Shown: positions 39,101 to 51,265, numbered from the stretch's first letter. The stretch: 64,000 bases of DNA from Tyto alba (GCF_018691265.1 NW_024881324.1:6265730-6329729), one strand, 5' to 3'. The notes: generated by a model not told the origin, from the letters alone. Program-made: numbers and translations.

Positions 39101-42100
39101 ACTCTCTTGTACTTAAACATAACTAATTAAGATTCCGCTTCTTTTTTTCCCTTTCCTTTTCTCTCTCCCTTTCCCCAACTCTCCTCTCCTATTCAATGGT
39201 AGCTCTCTGCACACAGGGGGATTCTGATACCTGGAATTTGCTTGTCAATAATTAGGACTCAATGAAAAAGTTCAGCTGCTAATACCAGAGGTGTATGATG
39301 TTGCACTGCCTGCTGCTTTTTTTGGGACTGCATATACCTGCACATCCTAGCCTACATAACTGCTGTACTTCAGTCTGCCCTAGTACATGTAATTTAGTCA
39401 CTCTGGATTTTTCCAGCAGTACATCTCAAATGCAGTTTACTTTGAGTGAGAATACAAGATGAAGCAACTAATGATTGCAGGCAGAGAAAGACAGGGATGC
39501 ACAAGACAGACCTTATGAGCTATTTTAGGTGACGATGTAGCTCTCATACTGTTGCACAAGTTTCTCATGCTCTTTGATCATCACAGCACCTTCATCAATG
39601 GACCACATATCCTTACCTTCCCCTTTCTTACCTTCTTTTCCTAAGAGGATCATGTGGAAACTTCAACACGTTATCTAACTGTTCTTTAAACTCCTGACAT
39701 TGATAAAAGAGATTTGAATGAAAAAAGAGTTAAGGAATGGAGAGAAGTCTATGCACAGATGGTGAAAAGGCGTAAGAGAGAGGTGTGGAATAGAGAAACA
39801 AAGAGATCTGAAGATCTTTTCTGCCATCAGCTTGACTAGCTTTTTGACTGGAACACAGGCACTTCCATGACTTTTCAAACACTCAACTTGTCACAACATA
39901 GCACAAGGAGATCTACAGCATAAATGATCAAATTCATAACCACAGCTTCCCAAGTGGGAGTTAACAGACGCTGGGATACCAGCAGGTGCAGACATGATTA
40001 TTTGTTACTCTTTTTTTTTTTTCCTGGTGTTTGGCTTCTTTAAAATTAAAATAGGAGTATTCATAATTCATCTCCCCTCTGCCAGCTACCGAAGCATCTT
40101 CACTTAAAGAAAAAAGCATTCACTTCAATGTTAAGTGCAGGCATGAATGAAATATGCAACTAAAAGACATTTAATGATATTTGCACAAATACTTTCCAGC
40201 AATCATTCTAATTTTAATTATCTAGTGGATGAACTCTGCCTCTGAACAAGTCAAATGGTGTTTTGCAGCCAGTCGCTAACTCTGTGGGCTGTGTCTTCTA
40301 GTTCAAACCTGCTTTGCAGCTTTTGCACTAATATTTTTCATTCTGAACCCTAGCTTTACAGCCCCTCATTTTTTTTCCTCTGTTTTTGATTTCTGAATGC
40401 TCTTTGCTTCTATCTATACAGCCAAACATAGTGCACTCAAAATGAAATGTGGGCTAGAAATATGTGAAAATAAAATTTGGGAAAGCTGCAAGCAATTTTT
40501 CCAGCAAAAAATACTAAATGTTCAAAAATACATAAATAAAGATTTTAATAAGCCTCACACAAACAGGCACGTGCCCACTCATTCCTCCAAATTATCAGAG
40601 CTCTTGCCTAATACTTCTTTTATATTTGTCTTAGTCCCTGAAGTTACACACATCTTAAAGTTAAAAAAGATAGACTTGTTAATAACACACAAATGTTCAT
40701 AGACATAACATCTTTACAGATACCCTCTGTAAGTAGATCAAGCCACTCTCCATATGTATTTAACCGTAGTGGAAGGCTGGAGTTTTTGTCAGATCTGTGC
40801 CTGGGTAAGAGGGGCTCTATTTTCACTCCTCGAGCAGCGAGAGATTAGCAGCTCGAAATCACTTTGACAGTTTCAGTTACTCTATTGCATACCGCAGGGA
40901 ATTTTAATTCCAACCTGTGAAATTGTAATTGCTTCTCAAGAAGTGCGGAAGGATTCTGGGTAATGGCCACAGCCAAGCTCAATGTCAGAGTTGCCAGTTG
41001 CTGCCACTTCAGATATTACTTGCTGTTATTCAAAAATCTCTCCAGCTTTCCATATGGGAAGTTGAACTGAGGAGTGAAACTAAATTAACAGAAGCTGTCA
41101 GATGTTCATAGATGTGCAGGCAATGATGTGACAGAGGTGGATGAACTCTCTTCAAAAGGTACCTTCTCCTTCTTTCTCTCCTGCTTTATAGAACAAGCTT
41201 TATATAAACCACTTCTTTTATTTCATATTATTTTTCTAAATGAGTATACCATTAATAGAAATCTACAATGAAAAGATTAAATGACAAAGTCCTCCACCAT
41301 CCAAAACCATGCACAAGTAGGACATAAAAAGTGTGCGCTTAACGTTGTTCAGAAGAGATTTAAGATGTCTTTGCTATTCAAGTCTTGTGGTTTGCAAGAT
41401 TCCTCACTGGAAACAGCCAGAGAGAACTCAGAGCTACCACAGACGTTTAAGAAAAATAGTTGAGGCTTCCTTGGTACCAAAAGGAAATTAGATTCTTTTT
41501 TTTTGCTTAAAAAATAAAAAAAAGGCATTGAATGTAGATTGCTTATTAGCAGACACATTCCCTAGCGATGAGTGTGTTCACACACATGTACAAGTGAGAT
41601 CAAGTGACTGTGGGGAAACTTCCCCCGCAATGACCTCATGAACTCGGAGTGCAGTAGATTTCTCATCCACCTCAATGGCTTGTAACGAGAGAATACTTGG
41701 TGGAAGTTGCCTCAAACATAATGCCAACGTAAAAATTAAAAACACCACCTGGCACGGCAGTTAGAAGCATTCAGGGAGCCAAACGCGAGCAAAAACCACA
41801 GATCAAATGTGTTCAGGTCAACCCATTCCATGAAGTAGATGTACTTCTGCAGTTCACTCTGCACTTGGGTAGGTTTCCTGGCCTCCACCCGCAGCCCCGG
41901 GCAGCGTGCACCTTGGGCTTTGCCTGAAGGTCCAGATGAGCTGTTTGACCAGAACTGACTTGTTCAGCTCAGTGCCTTTCAAAGCTTTAGTTGTAAATAA
42001 ACAGGAACAAATGAAAAACACTTTACTGCTTTACAATACAGTGTCAAGAAGTCCTCTCAAAATCTAAGGGAAGATAATAAAATGCTTGATAAACAACACT

Positions 42101-42840
42101 TCCTACTTACCAGGTTAAAGCTCAGTTTAAGAATATACCGCATCCATGGGCAATGTCATCTAGAAAGTCTTCTTCACCCTCTTTCTGTATACTGCATTAT
42201 TTCTAAGAAAATAAACTGGTCCCATTAAAGCCAATGATGCACAGAATCTAAATCACAAGCTTTGTAAATCTCTGTAACAGCTGATGCAATGAGTCTGTAA
42301 TTGCTACGATTAGATAAGCTAGAGTGGCTGACAGAGAGAGTGCTAGAGGCATAGAACATATCTGCATAGTTTATTCCCATCAAATGCAAAAGGTTGTCTT
42401 AGATATAATGATTCTGACAACTGTTTTTCCCGAGAATCTTGTGATATGTGGTACTTTCCTGAAAATTTCAGCTCCCAGATTCAAGTGGGGGTTTTCTGCG
42501 AATTTCAGATTTGTTAAAAATAGAAATTACTGATTGTTACATATTACTGGTTGTAAAGAAAAGCCTGAAAAATCCAAGCAGAAGCAAATCAAGAGCACAG
42601 GTTTTTAAAAAAAATCTCATGAATTTTCAGTCCTGGCTCATGACCTTCAGTGGTTGCAATAAGAAATATAATAGTCAAGTCATTACACACCTAATTTCCT
42701 GAAGACAGTTACATTTGTTGTTATAATCTACAGGCTGTACTGAAAGCATCATGGTGGAACTTCCTGATTAATTGCCTGTAACTACTTGGAATCCTCGGTT
42801 TATAAAGTACAAAGCATCCTTCCTGGGGGATTATTCATCT
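36150..42840. other. Non-coding DNA, no gene seen
   Basis: Short frames without recognisable domains; poly-T tract at about 37,299-37,312. Nothing recognised as mobile DNA. Confidence 0.55.
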
Positions 42841-42844
42841 GCAC

Positions 42845-43420
42845 TGTAGAGCCACTGTACTGGCTTTGGCTGGGGTAGAGTTCATTTTCTTCATAGTAGC
42901 TGGTATGGGGCTGGTTTGGAATTGTGCTGGAAACAGCGTTGATAATTCAGGGATGGTTTAGTTATTGCTGAGCAGGGCTCACACAGAGCCAAGGCCTTTT
43001 CTGTTTCACCCCACCCCACCAGCGAGGGGGCTGGGGGGGCACGAGGAGCTGGGAGGGGGCACAGCTGGAACAGCTGACCCCCACTGACCCCGGGGACATC
43101 CCACACCATATGATGTCATGCTCAGCAATAAAAGCTGGGAGGAAAAAGAAAGAAGGCGGGGACATTGGGAGTGATGGCGTTTGTCTTCCCAAGTCACCGT
43201 TACGTGTGACACAGCCCGGCTGTCCTGGGGATGGCTGAGCACCAGCCTGCCTATGGGGAGTGGTGAATTAATTCCTTGTTTTGCTTTACCTATTAAATTA
43301 TCTTTATCTCAACCACGACTTTTCTCACTTTTACCCTTCTGATTCTTGCCCTCATCCCACTGTGGGGTGAGCGAGCCAGTGGCTCTGTGTTAGCTGCCTG
43401 CCGGGGTTAAACCACAACCA
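42845..43420 (+). mobile_element. Solo LTR of an avian endogenous retrovirus
   Basis: The order of blocks (ttggctggggtagagttcat, tcttcatagtagctggtatg, cagcgttgataattcaggga, attgctgagcagggctcaca, ccaaggccttttctgtttca, caccatatgatgtcatgctc, gtcttcccaagtcaccgtta, tgctttacctattaaattat and ggggttaaaccacaacca) matches from memory a long terminal repeat family widespread in neoavian genomes. It begins TG and ends CA. Flanks tgcac (42,840-42,844) and tgcag (43,421-43,425) are a likely 5-bp target duplication with one change. Near 43,111-43,120 there is a CRE-like site (tgatgtca) and, at about 43,126, aataaaa where related copies have a TATA-like box. No retroviral internal region, primer-binding site or second LTR follows, so this is a solo LTR left by recombination. 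It carries no gene. Its family (ERVL- or ERVK-like) is not certain. Confidence 0.85.
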
Positions 43421-44400
43421 TGCAGGCAGCTCAGCTCCATCTGTTCTGGGTACACCACAAACATACTTAAAAAAAAATTAAAAATACAGTTCCTGCTCTT
43501 CAGATTTTAAAGGGACACTGCAAGTGGAAGTTTGGATGACGATCTAGAAAGGTGACAAGGCATGAAAGAACAAACAATATCACGCAGTCAGCTGCTGGCA
43601 GAACCGGGCACAGAGTCCAGATCCTGACTGACCAGCACCATCTCAAGATGCATGGAGATCCTGTCATGACAAAAACGGCTTGAAGAAAGTCATGAGAAAT
43701 TTGCAGTGTGCAAAAAGTAACCTCCCTGCTAACAGAGCAATATTGTCTGATACACAGCATGATCCAATGCACGGCTAATACGAGATTCACACATAGTTCT
43801 CCAAGCATTATACTAAATCTATAGAGACTGTAATAAATCATTTTTTTTAACAGAACTCTAATACAACTCTGTTGTATTAACAAAGCCTAAAAACTCATGT
43901 GAAGTGAGAGAGACAAGGTAACAGGCCAAAAATTCTTTCAGACATGACAACAAAATCAATAGCAACAAGTGACAAACTTTAATGACCCAGCAGTGTTCGA
44001 TTCTAATGTAAAAAGACACATATCAAACCATCACACTGCATTAAGCAAAATACTTAAGAAAGCTTTAAATGTTCTGCCCATAAAAGATTACCAACATCAC
44101 TCAATGGAAAGATTTCTTATAAACTTAATGAGTTTCCTGCATGCAATTTTACCTGCTACAGCAGTTACGAAAAGAGTAAGCAATGCAAACATTGCATCAT
44201 TTGAGAAAAAAGAGGAAAGATGCAACAAACTGTTCTGCCAACCAAGGATCTCCAATTTTGGCAAAATAGGTCTTCCTAGAGCTTATCAACATTCTCTCCT
44301 ATGAATGACAGGAAAGGCATAAGGTGAGTACAAATTATTGCCCAATTTATATTAGCTTTAAAAAAAAAAAAATGTTGTTAAAAGTGTTTCCTTTGAAGAT
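43421..44400. other. Non-coding DNA between LTR and candidate exon
   Basis: Holds a plus-strand frame at 43,969-44,304 (111 codons), unrecognised, and a minus-strand frame at 43,883-43,500, also unrecognised. An A run lies at about 44,360-44,372. No repeat recognised. Confidence 0.4.
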
Positions 44401-44413
44401 TTTAAACAGCAGT

Positions 44414-44419
44414 TTTATT
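44414..44419 (-). terminator. Polyadenylation signal AATAAA for the candidate exon
   Basis: On the minus strand AATAAA lies about 25 bases past the stop codon of the exon at 44,444-44,650. This would give a very short 3' untranslated region. AATAAA is common by chance in AT-rich DNA, so it supports the exon only in combination. Confidence 0.35.
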
Positions 44420-44443
44420 GTTTTCATAAAAGCCTCATTCAGT

Positions 44444-44650
44444 TCACAGTTCTGTTTTCATTCCTGCGTAGTAAAACATAACAAGAACTGCCAGTAGAGC
44501 CAGGCTGACAGACAGTATCTTCAGTCCAGCTCCTCCTTGTTGCCATGGGAGCTGCAAAGCCATCCACGAGCTGAGCGGTCTTTCCACTGGGACCTCAGCA
44601 GAAGGGTGTGCTTTCCAGTTTGTGCCATTCTGTGGTGCATGTCTGAACTC
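44444..44650 (-). CDS. Candidate terminal coding exon, C-terminal membrane segment
   Basis: Read on the minus strand, a strong acceptor (gcatttcttcacag, ending at 44,651) opens a phase-0 frame of 68 codons that begins EFRHAPQNGTNWKAHP, continues through a proline- and tryptophan-containing linker (VERPLSSWMALQLPW), and ends in a hydrophobic stretch LKILSVSLALLAVLVMFYYA plus a short tail GMKTEL before TGA. An AATAAA follows 25 bases later. G+C is higher than in neighbouring DNA and codon choice looks coding-like. Such a C-terminus fits a tail-anchored or single-pass membrane protein (inference). I do not recognise the gene. Upstream exons would lie at higher coordinates; a fitting phase-0 donor is not established. 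It could still be a chance open frame. Confidence 0.35.
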   Translation of the reverse strand, partial: EFRHAPQNGTNWKAHPSAEVPVERPLSSWMALQLPWQQGGAGLKILSVSLALLAVLVMFYYAGMKTEL

Positions 44651-44654
44651 CTGT

Positions 44655-47600
44655 GAAGAAATGCACATATTAAGATTGAAATTGTGTTATGTATTTCTGA
44701 TTGTACATACCAAATACGAGGAAAATCCCCTCTCTATATTGAGATTCACATTAATATCCCTTTTCAAGACAAGCGTCAATTCAACCTGCACTGCACTATC
44801 AGGTTATCAGTTTCTCATACAGAAATTTAACCAATGCCCTACATAGTCCATCTTTCTAATGAAATTAACTGCCAAATCAATGAAGCTGTTAGCAACAGAA
44901 ACAAATCTCCAGACCTCAACGTCATCAGGGAGAGTTGTTTGATGATTATTTTTTTATTTGTTTGTTTTGCTGCTATCTCACTACTCCCCCATTTTCGGCC
45001 TCTTCAAAAAGAAATGTCTAACCAGTGATAAAGGGGACCACAACACTACAATCCTTTGCACAGCAGGGCTCTTCTAAAGTCAATCATCGTCTCCTGGTGT
45101 GCCAGCTCAGTGGTGCTTGAAAATCCTCCCACAGAGCTTTTCCTTTCCCCTGACCCTCAGGAGGCAGCTGTGCTAAAACACTCACCTTCTCATTCAGCAT
45201 ACTGCATCCACTTCCCTGCTGTGCCTGCCATTACCATTCTCAACCTGACTGCAAGCACCAAGATCCCCCGGAATATGAAGACTTTTAGCTGCAGCACAAG
45301 TTACAGATGTTGAGTTGCTATTTCAGCAGAAAATCCAAGTGGAAAGAACAAGAAACATTTCTCTCTTGTAACCTTGTTCAATTCAGCATGCTACCATTGT
45401 AGATATTCAAAAGGAAAAACATCTATTAAAACTGTAATCTGATGCCATTTGCAAGAGGCGTAAGTGGTAAAGGTGTAATTAAGCAAAGGTGTAATGATCT
45501 TCATCGTAAGATTCAATATTTCTGTTCATCGTTTCTTTTTTTCTCCTTCTATTTCAATAATCTCTTAGGAATTCAACTGAGCTCAGCTGGATTTTTAATG
45601 GGTTTGAAATTTTCCAGTTATAAAAGGTTTCTGATTAATCCATTTTATTTTTTCTTTCCTTCACATTTTGTATAAAACAAGTCAGGGATCCAGAAAGTAC
45701 CTATCTGGATCATCATGTATTTCCAAGCAGCTGAAACAGGGTCACATGAAAACACAGACCAGACACCTGATACTTTTTTACTAAATGTATTTCTGGGCAA
45801 ACTCGAAGACGTATCAAGGCTCCAAAAAAGGTGCCTGCCATGAAAGTGTGGCAGCACAATTCAAACCATCTGTAACTGCCTACTGTTTTCCATTTCAGGA
45901 ATCAGCTCCGTTATAGTTATTGTAGAAGGAAAATAATGATTACTACTGGTTAGGTAAGTAAGCATCAAAGGGGCAAAGGACAACCTGGCCTAAGTGCTAT
46001 TCTAACATCTGAGGTATTGTTGATTTACATCACCATTCACACAGGCAAAGGGTTACTAAACAAGTGACCTACGAAATGAGGATGACTTCTTATATATGCT
46101 TCACCCAGAAGGCCATCAACCGGGAAAACAGAGGAAAGGAAACAGGTAAGCAAATTAGGGTGTAGTTCTCTGCAGTGTAAGGCACAATAACAACACTACT
46201 CCAGGACTTCAGTCTATATTGGACAAAGTATGTTAGCTTCATCAAAAACTATGAAACTGCTTCATATTATTAAGTTATTAACTACAATCAATGTCTAAGA
46301 CACCTGAAATTTTAGTAACTGGCCACAGCTGTTTTGTCCCCCCAAATCAAAGCTGATTAACCTCTGCCTGCAGAATAAACTGGAAACCATATAATATTAA
46401 AGATTTTTTATATATGAATAAAACTCATTTGCAATTTATTCTTTCTAGATGTTTATAAAGCCTTTCTTTTCTTTGCAGGTCTCAAATCTCTACCATTCTA
46501 AGGTGCATAATTTATTGTCATGACCCATTTTTACATGTATCATTGCTACATTAAGGCTAAAGTGGTTTAAAAGAATGGATAAGGCTGAAAAAACATCAAT
46601 ACAACCAAAGACTGATTTCTTCCAGTATTTTATTTTCACCGATTCATGACTTAAAATTTCGCTGACCATAATCAGACTCCCAACTCTTTTTAAAATATTT
46701 CTACACAGCTTGATAACCGGTAAAGTCCTGAATATTTAGTTGTACAACATTAGATGTTATCCCTTAGAAAACAGATAGAAAGGGCCAGTACCTCATAAAT
46801 GACTTTGTAACTTTCTCCTCAGTGCACCTCTTCAGGCCCAGTCTCAGTCCCTATCTACCTGTCTCTGCCAGACTGGGGGTAGCCAGCAAAACACCTCTAA
46901 CACAAGTCCCAGCTTGTAAGATGTTTTGAGGGACATTTTTCCCCTTTACTAACATTTAAGCACATGAGCATTTCATGCATTCATTCATGTTTCTCTGAAG
47001 TAGTTTCCAGTAGTGATTTCACTGGCACTTCATTTCTGTTTTACAGTTTTTTTGTTTTCCAACATAAACCCAAATAATCTCATCTTGCTGCTATAATTTG
47101 ATCACAAATAGCCTATACTGTTTTTTTTTTTTTTTGTTACCATATTGTTTTTTTAAACCTCTACTGCAACATGCAATGCATATGCATTAGGCAGTGCTGA
47201 ATACTGCTAGTAGGACATAATGGTAAAAGAGATTTTAGCAAGATTTACAAAGTTCCGGTGGTGGGGAACACCCCTGGCTCCATGGCCAGTTGTCCCAGTG
47301 GTGTTTCATCTGAGTAAGTCAGCCGGTAAAGCTGTGAGGCCCATTTTCTTCCTTACTTTATCATATTTCCCATAAATTGGATAATCATACCGACACACTA
47401 AAACCATTTTTAATTTTCTTTCTTTAGATAAGATTTTCTCTCACAGCATTTTACTAATACGGAAACTTAAGTGGGTTGGGTGTATAAGTCTCAGAATTTC
47501 ACTACACTTTTGTTCTCCTTCTATCCTATATTTTGAACTCCGATGCATTTGTTTCTACTGGTAGTCAGATTTTCTGAACTGCTGAAAACTTTCAGATCAT

Positions 47601-47930
47601 ATCTCAGATTGTGTAAGAGACTGTCGAACAATTTAAGCCAGAAGTTTTTCTTTCAATAGATGCATACATGAAATACTACTCCTATCGACTTACTAAGCTG
47701 AATTATTTACAAATGTTCTAATGGATTAAAATGTTCTTATATGGACAAAAAGATCACAATTTGCGAACTAAAGTGACCCTTTAAGATGTACTTCACAGCT
47801 TATCACTACTACTACTACTGCATTTCTGTTCGATAATGTCTATCTCTTCAGATGATCCTGCCAAATATTTTCTTTCAAGAGAAGTAATGAATATGTTCAT
47901 CTGATCCATGTTGTCTAAGAACTATTTATT
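44655..47930. other. Non-coding or intronic DNA
   Basis: No recognised gene. Two plus-strand segments have good acceptor and donor matches (45,899-45,953 and 46,109-46,145; see findings). A short ACT tract lies at 47,806-47,820. If the exon at 44.4 kb is real, this is probably intron on the minus strand. Confidence 0.4.
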
Positions 47931-47936
47931 TTGGGG

Positions 47937-48196
47937 CTAGTTTGCCCCAAAAGTGTGCCTTGCAACACTGATGCATGGGTAATAACACTGGCTTCCTTGA
48001 AAATTTCTGTCATTATCGTCACAGAAGATGGATTTGTAAAAAAGGGTACATCTGGTTTCCTGTAACTGAAAGGCTCCTTTAGAAAATGGCAGTCTTTTGT
48101 ACCCCCTCCAATTCGTACAACAGCTTTTAAAACCAGGATAATCTCTCGGAAACACCTGCAGGTAGATGCCTCTTTCTAAAAGCCTGTCATGCAGCT
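47937..48196 (-). CDS. Weaker candidate terminal exon on the minus strand
   Basis: A fair acceptor (gtgccgtgtcttacag, ending at 48,197) is followed by an open frame beginning LHDRLLERGIYLQVFPRDYP, about 86 codons, ending HTFGAN before TAG. The product is cysteine-rich in its second half (CCTNW, TRCTLF, FCDDNDRNFQG, QCYYPC). AATAAA occurs about a dozen bases after the stop. No family is recognised with confidence. A distant resemblance of DNDRNFQG to a beta/gamma-crystallin turn is too short to use. An alternative is a 41-nt internal exon (48,156-48,196) whose weak donor CAG|GTGTTT would join in phase 0 to the exon at 44,650. Chance is a real possibility. Confidence 0.18.
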
Positions 48197-48550
48197 CTGT
48201 AAGACACGGCACAAAACTCTCAGTGGGAAGAGGAAGAGCTCTGCTAAGCTGACCACTTCTTGCACTCTCTTAAGCCTGAGCTAAGGGCTGAGTGGCCCTC
48301 GCTGCAGCCGGGACAGCGGTGAAGCATCTGTCTAGAATACAATCAGTTCTTACTAACATACAAATATCATGTTAGCAGCTGTGCTAGTGAAAAGCACCTA
48401 TTTTTATTCGGGCAAAAAGTCTTTCTGTAGGCTTCACTTGAGGAATTAGTTTTCAGGTAAAGTATACAGTATATATTGTAGTGTATATTGCATGCACAGA
48501 GGAGGCAGGGAGAGGATGAAGTTACAGAAACTAAAACTAAAATTCTAGGT

Positions 48551-48574
48551 TCTACCCTAGCCTTCTAGGGTAGA
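48551..48574. repeat. Perfect inverted repeat, 10-bp stem and 4-nt loop
   Basis: tctaccctag and ctagggtaga are exact reverse complements separated by cctt. Strong short hairpin in otherwise AT-rich DNA. No adjacent gene that it could regulate is established. Confidence 0.9.
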
Positions 48575-50572
48575 CAAAACAAGTTACAAGAACTTCGTTG
48601 GGCTGTCACATGAGCTCCAGAGTTTGCAATACTCTAGTGCTATATTCTGAGATCCTCTCATGTATGTTCTTTTCCCTAAAGCTTTTCATATACTGTACCT
48701 TAAAGAGCTATCCAAGACACCTGCAGAAAAGGTCTTTCATGTTTCGTGGGGAGGGGAGTTCTCCATGGGAAACCAACTTTAGTAGAGCTCTTTCATGCAC
48801 CTTTGGTGTAAAAATCCTGGGTAGAGGCAAAGATCTCATTTGTTGAACTAGCAGTTACACTGGTTCACTCCCTGTGCTCTCACTTTATAGAAGTATTATT
48901 TCAGAAAGGCCCTTACTTGTATCTCTAGGTAAAATATTTGCATTGCATTAGCTTTTCAATGAAATCTTCAAGGCATTTCTGTAATATTCTGAACTGATAC
49001 ACCTGGTGATATTTCCTATGCACAATCACTAGTCAGAGTGCAAGAGTTAAGCCGAGCTCAGAAATCACACTTTTGTAGCTGCAAGACCTGGGAAGATTAG
49101 CATAATGATTCAGTTCAGTGGATTTTAGAACTAAATCCAAAGCCTCTTTTACCCTAAAAATACTTGGAGGAAATCCTAAGGTAAAGAAGTTTTCAGAAAC
49201 ACGTGTTTACACTAATTTGTCTTGATAGGCCATAGAGTCTTTGGTAGACTTGTTGTTAATTAGGAACACTGTTATCACTAGAAAGGACAGCAAGAAAGGA
49301 AAAGGTACTCTAAGATTTAAACCTATATACTATTAATCAAAATGAGAGAAGGAAGGGAAATTATCAAACTGAAGTGCAAAGACAGCCGCTTTGAGCTAAG
49401 CATCATGTATTTCCATGGAGGCAGCCTTTCATCTTGTTTTGGCAGCCACAAAGTAAACACAAGACTTTGCTAATAAGGTATAATATAAATTATTAAGCCA
49501 TCTAGTATATGATCAAATGCATTTCAGATTATTTTTTGAATAATTCTGTCTTGACGACTGCCAGGAGTAATGTATTTTGTGTACTCTTGCACAGACCCAT
49601 TGATTGCTGTCTTTCTGAAGCTCCAGTCCCAGACTTACAATGCTGTGCGTGAGAGAAATACATAATCATATCAAAATTTAAGCTTTGGCATCTGTCGATC
49701 ACAGCCTAGCTTTTTCTAAGATCTCAGTTCATGTTAGTCAACAAAGACATAAGAGCAACTCTTTAGCTCTGAGCTGAGGTTTTAATAGATTCAAAACATT
49801 TCTTACATGCAAATTTCTTTATGGCTCAGAGGCACTGTTAGAGCTTGAAGTGTTAGCTAACTGCTGTGAAAAACTACTTGACTGAGCATATCTCAAGATA
49901 AATTAGACTACTGAATTTTTTAGCCCAACCAAGTACATCTTACACACTTGTGCTACTGCATTTAAAAATACGGACTTGTATATAATCATGCACAAGTCTG
50001 TGTGACAAATTAAAAGAAAACATGTTAAAATATGCATTACATATCCTACTGTGCCATTTGAAACTCTGGGCTATTACACTTTGGAGGCATTTTTCAGATT
50101 TAAAAAACAAACAGTTACTGAAGGTCACATAGATTACACATCTAAAAAATTCGTAAATTAAATTTTATTGAATAGTTCCAGAAGACACATTTAATTCTGT
50201 ACGTATTGAGAGCTCTCTTAATTTATTACTTATGAATTTCTGCCAGCCTTCTGCAAATGTGGAATGCTGATCTTAGAGTAGAGAATGAATGGCATACAAA
50301 ATATTTTTTCTAATGGAGTTAGCATGATAATTCCCATAAGAAGCATCCCTGTCCCCATATATACCAATGAATGCACAGTGCTATGTTGTTAAGAGAAAAT
50401 GCTGTCTACAAGCATGCTTGTGTCAGATGTTATCAGCTGTACACCATTCCTAGGAATTCACCAATTCCAAATACACATGGGGTTTATTTACTCATTTTAA
50501 GAAATGGGAAACCTTGAAAAAATAAATAAAGCAACCATGCACTTTCACAAAGGAATTTCATATTGCTTCTTT

Positions 50573-50612
50573 TTGTGTGCATATGTACCTATGTGTTTGT
50601 GTATGTGTGTGA
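50573..50612. repeat. TG-rich simple-sequence stretch
   Basis: Degenerate (TG)n with interspersed TA, at tgtgtgcatatgt through gtatgtgtgtgatg. Confidence 0.6.
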
Positions 50613-50834
50613 TGTATGATTCTATGTTTTAATATATGAGAGGATAGAACTGAGCTGAAGGATAAATACAGATTTATTGTTAATTTCTCAGTAAATGCTC
50701 AGTGTCTTAGCAATAATTAGGATTCCTAACCTGTTAACCCCAAATTATTACCACTAAAGTTATAGCAAGAAAATAAATTAATTGAAGCATCTTGCAAATA
50801 GCTGCAGTCACTAAAACTGTCTTACTGTCTGTCA

Positions 50835-51265
50835 TAGGATCCTGGGATAACTCAGACTGCATCTGCTCCCTCCTCCTGCTCCAAGAAGGGTCAGCTATGG
50901 CCTAGTTTGCTCAGGGATTTAATTAGTTGGGCTTTGAAAACCTCCAAGGGACTGTGCAGCCCCTCTGGGCCTCTGTTCCACTGCTTAACCATCTTCAAGG
51001 GGAAAATGTTTCTCTTCATATCCAGGCTGAGCCTCTTGTTTCAACTTATGCCCCCTGTCTCTCGTCCTCCCACATGCACCACTGTGAAGCACTTGGCTCA
51101 GTCTTCTCAATAACCTCCCCACAGACACCGGGGGGCTTCTGCTAGGGTCTCCCGAAGCCAGCCCTTCTCCAGGCTCCAGCAAGCCTGCTCTCTCAGCCTC
51201 TCCTCACAGGCCAAGTGCTCCAGCCCCTGACCACCTCTGTGGTCCTGCGCTAAACTTGTTCCAGT
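50835..51265 (-). mobile_element. CR1 LINE, 3' portion
   Basis: In plus-strand order the segment reads tttgctcagggatttaatta, ttgaaaacctccaaggga, ctgttccactgcttaacc, atatccaggctgagcctctt, gtttcaacttatgccccctg, tctctcgtcctcccacatgc, agcccttctccaggctccag, tctcagcctctcctcacagg and aagtgctccagcccctgacc. This is the reverse complement of the 3' end of avian CR1, so the element is on the minus strand. It holds roughly the last 430 bp of the reverse-transcriptase region and untranslated end; the left end near 50,835 has a degraded tail. The typical 5' truncation of CR1 explains the missing rest. It is the least diverged CR1 in the window. The minus frame 51,182-50,985 is part of it, not a gene. Confidence 0.9.

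Larger units (their letters stand above)
47926..50820. other. Non-coding or intronic DNA
   Basis: Apart from the weak candidate exon at 47,937-48,196 no gene is seen. Contains a perfect 10-bp-stem hairpin at 48,551-48,574 and TG-rich DNA at about 50,573-50,612. Confidence 0.4.

Noticed and set aside
42891..43242. Three overlapping minus-strand open frames
   Set aside because: They fall within the solo LTR, antisense to it, and owe their length to its GC-rich part.
45187..45290. Minus-strand segment before a consensus donor (gagaag|gtgagtg)
   Set aside because: Every frame meets a stop before the donor, so it cannot be a coding exon with the visible acceptors.
47960..48080. Beta/gamma-crystallin resemblance (DNDRNFQG)
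   Set aside because: Only about eight residues resemble the motif; the required Tyr, Gly and Ser pattern around it is missing.
50985..51182. Minus-strand open frame of 65 codons
   Set aside because: It lies wholly inside the CR1 fragment and reflects CR1 sequence, not a host gene.
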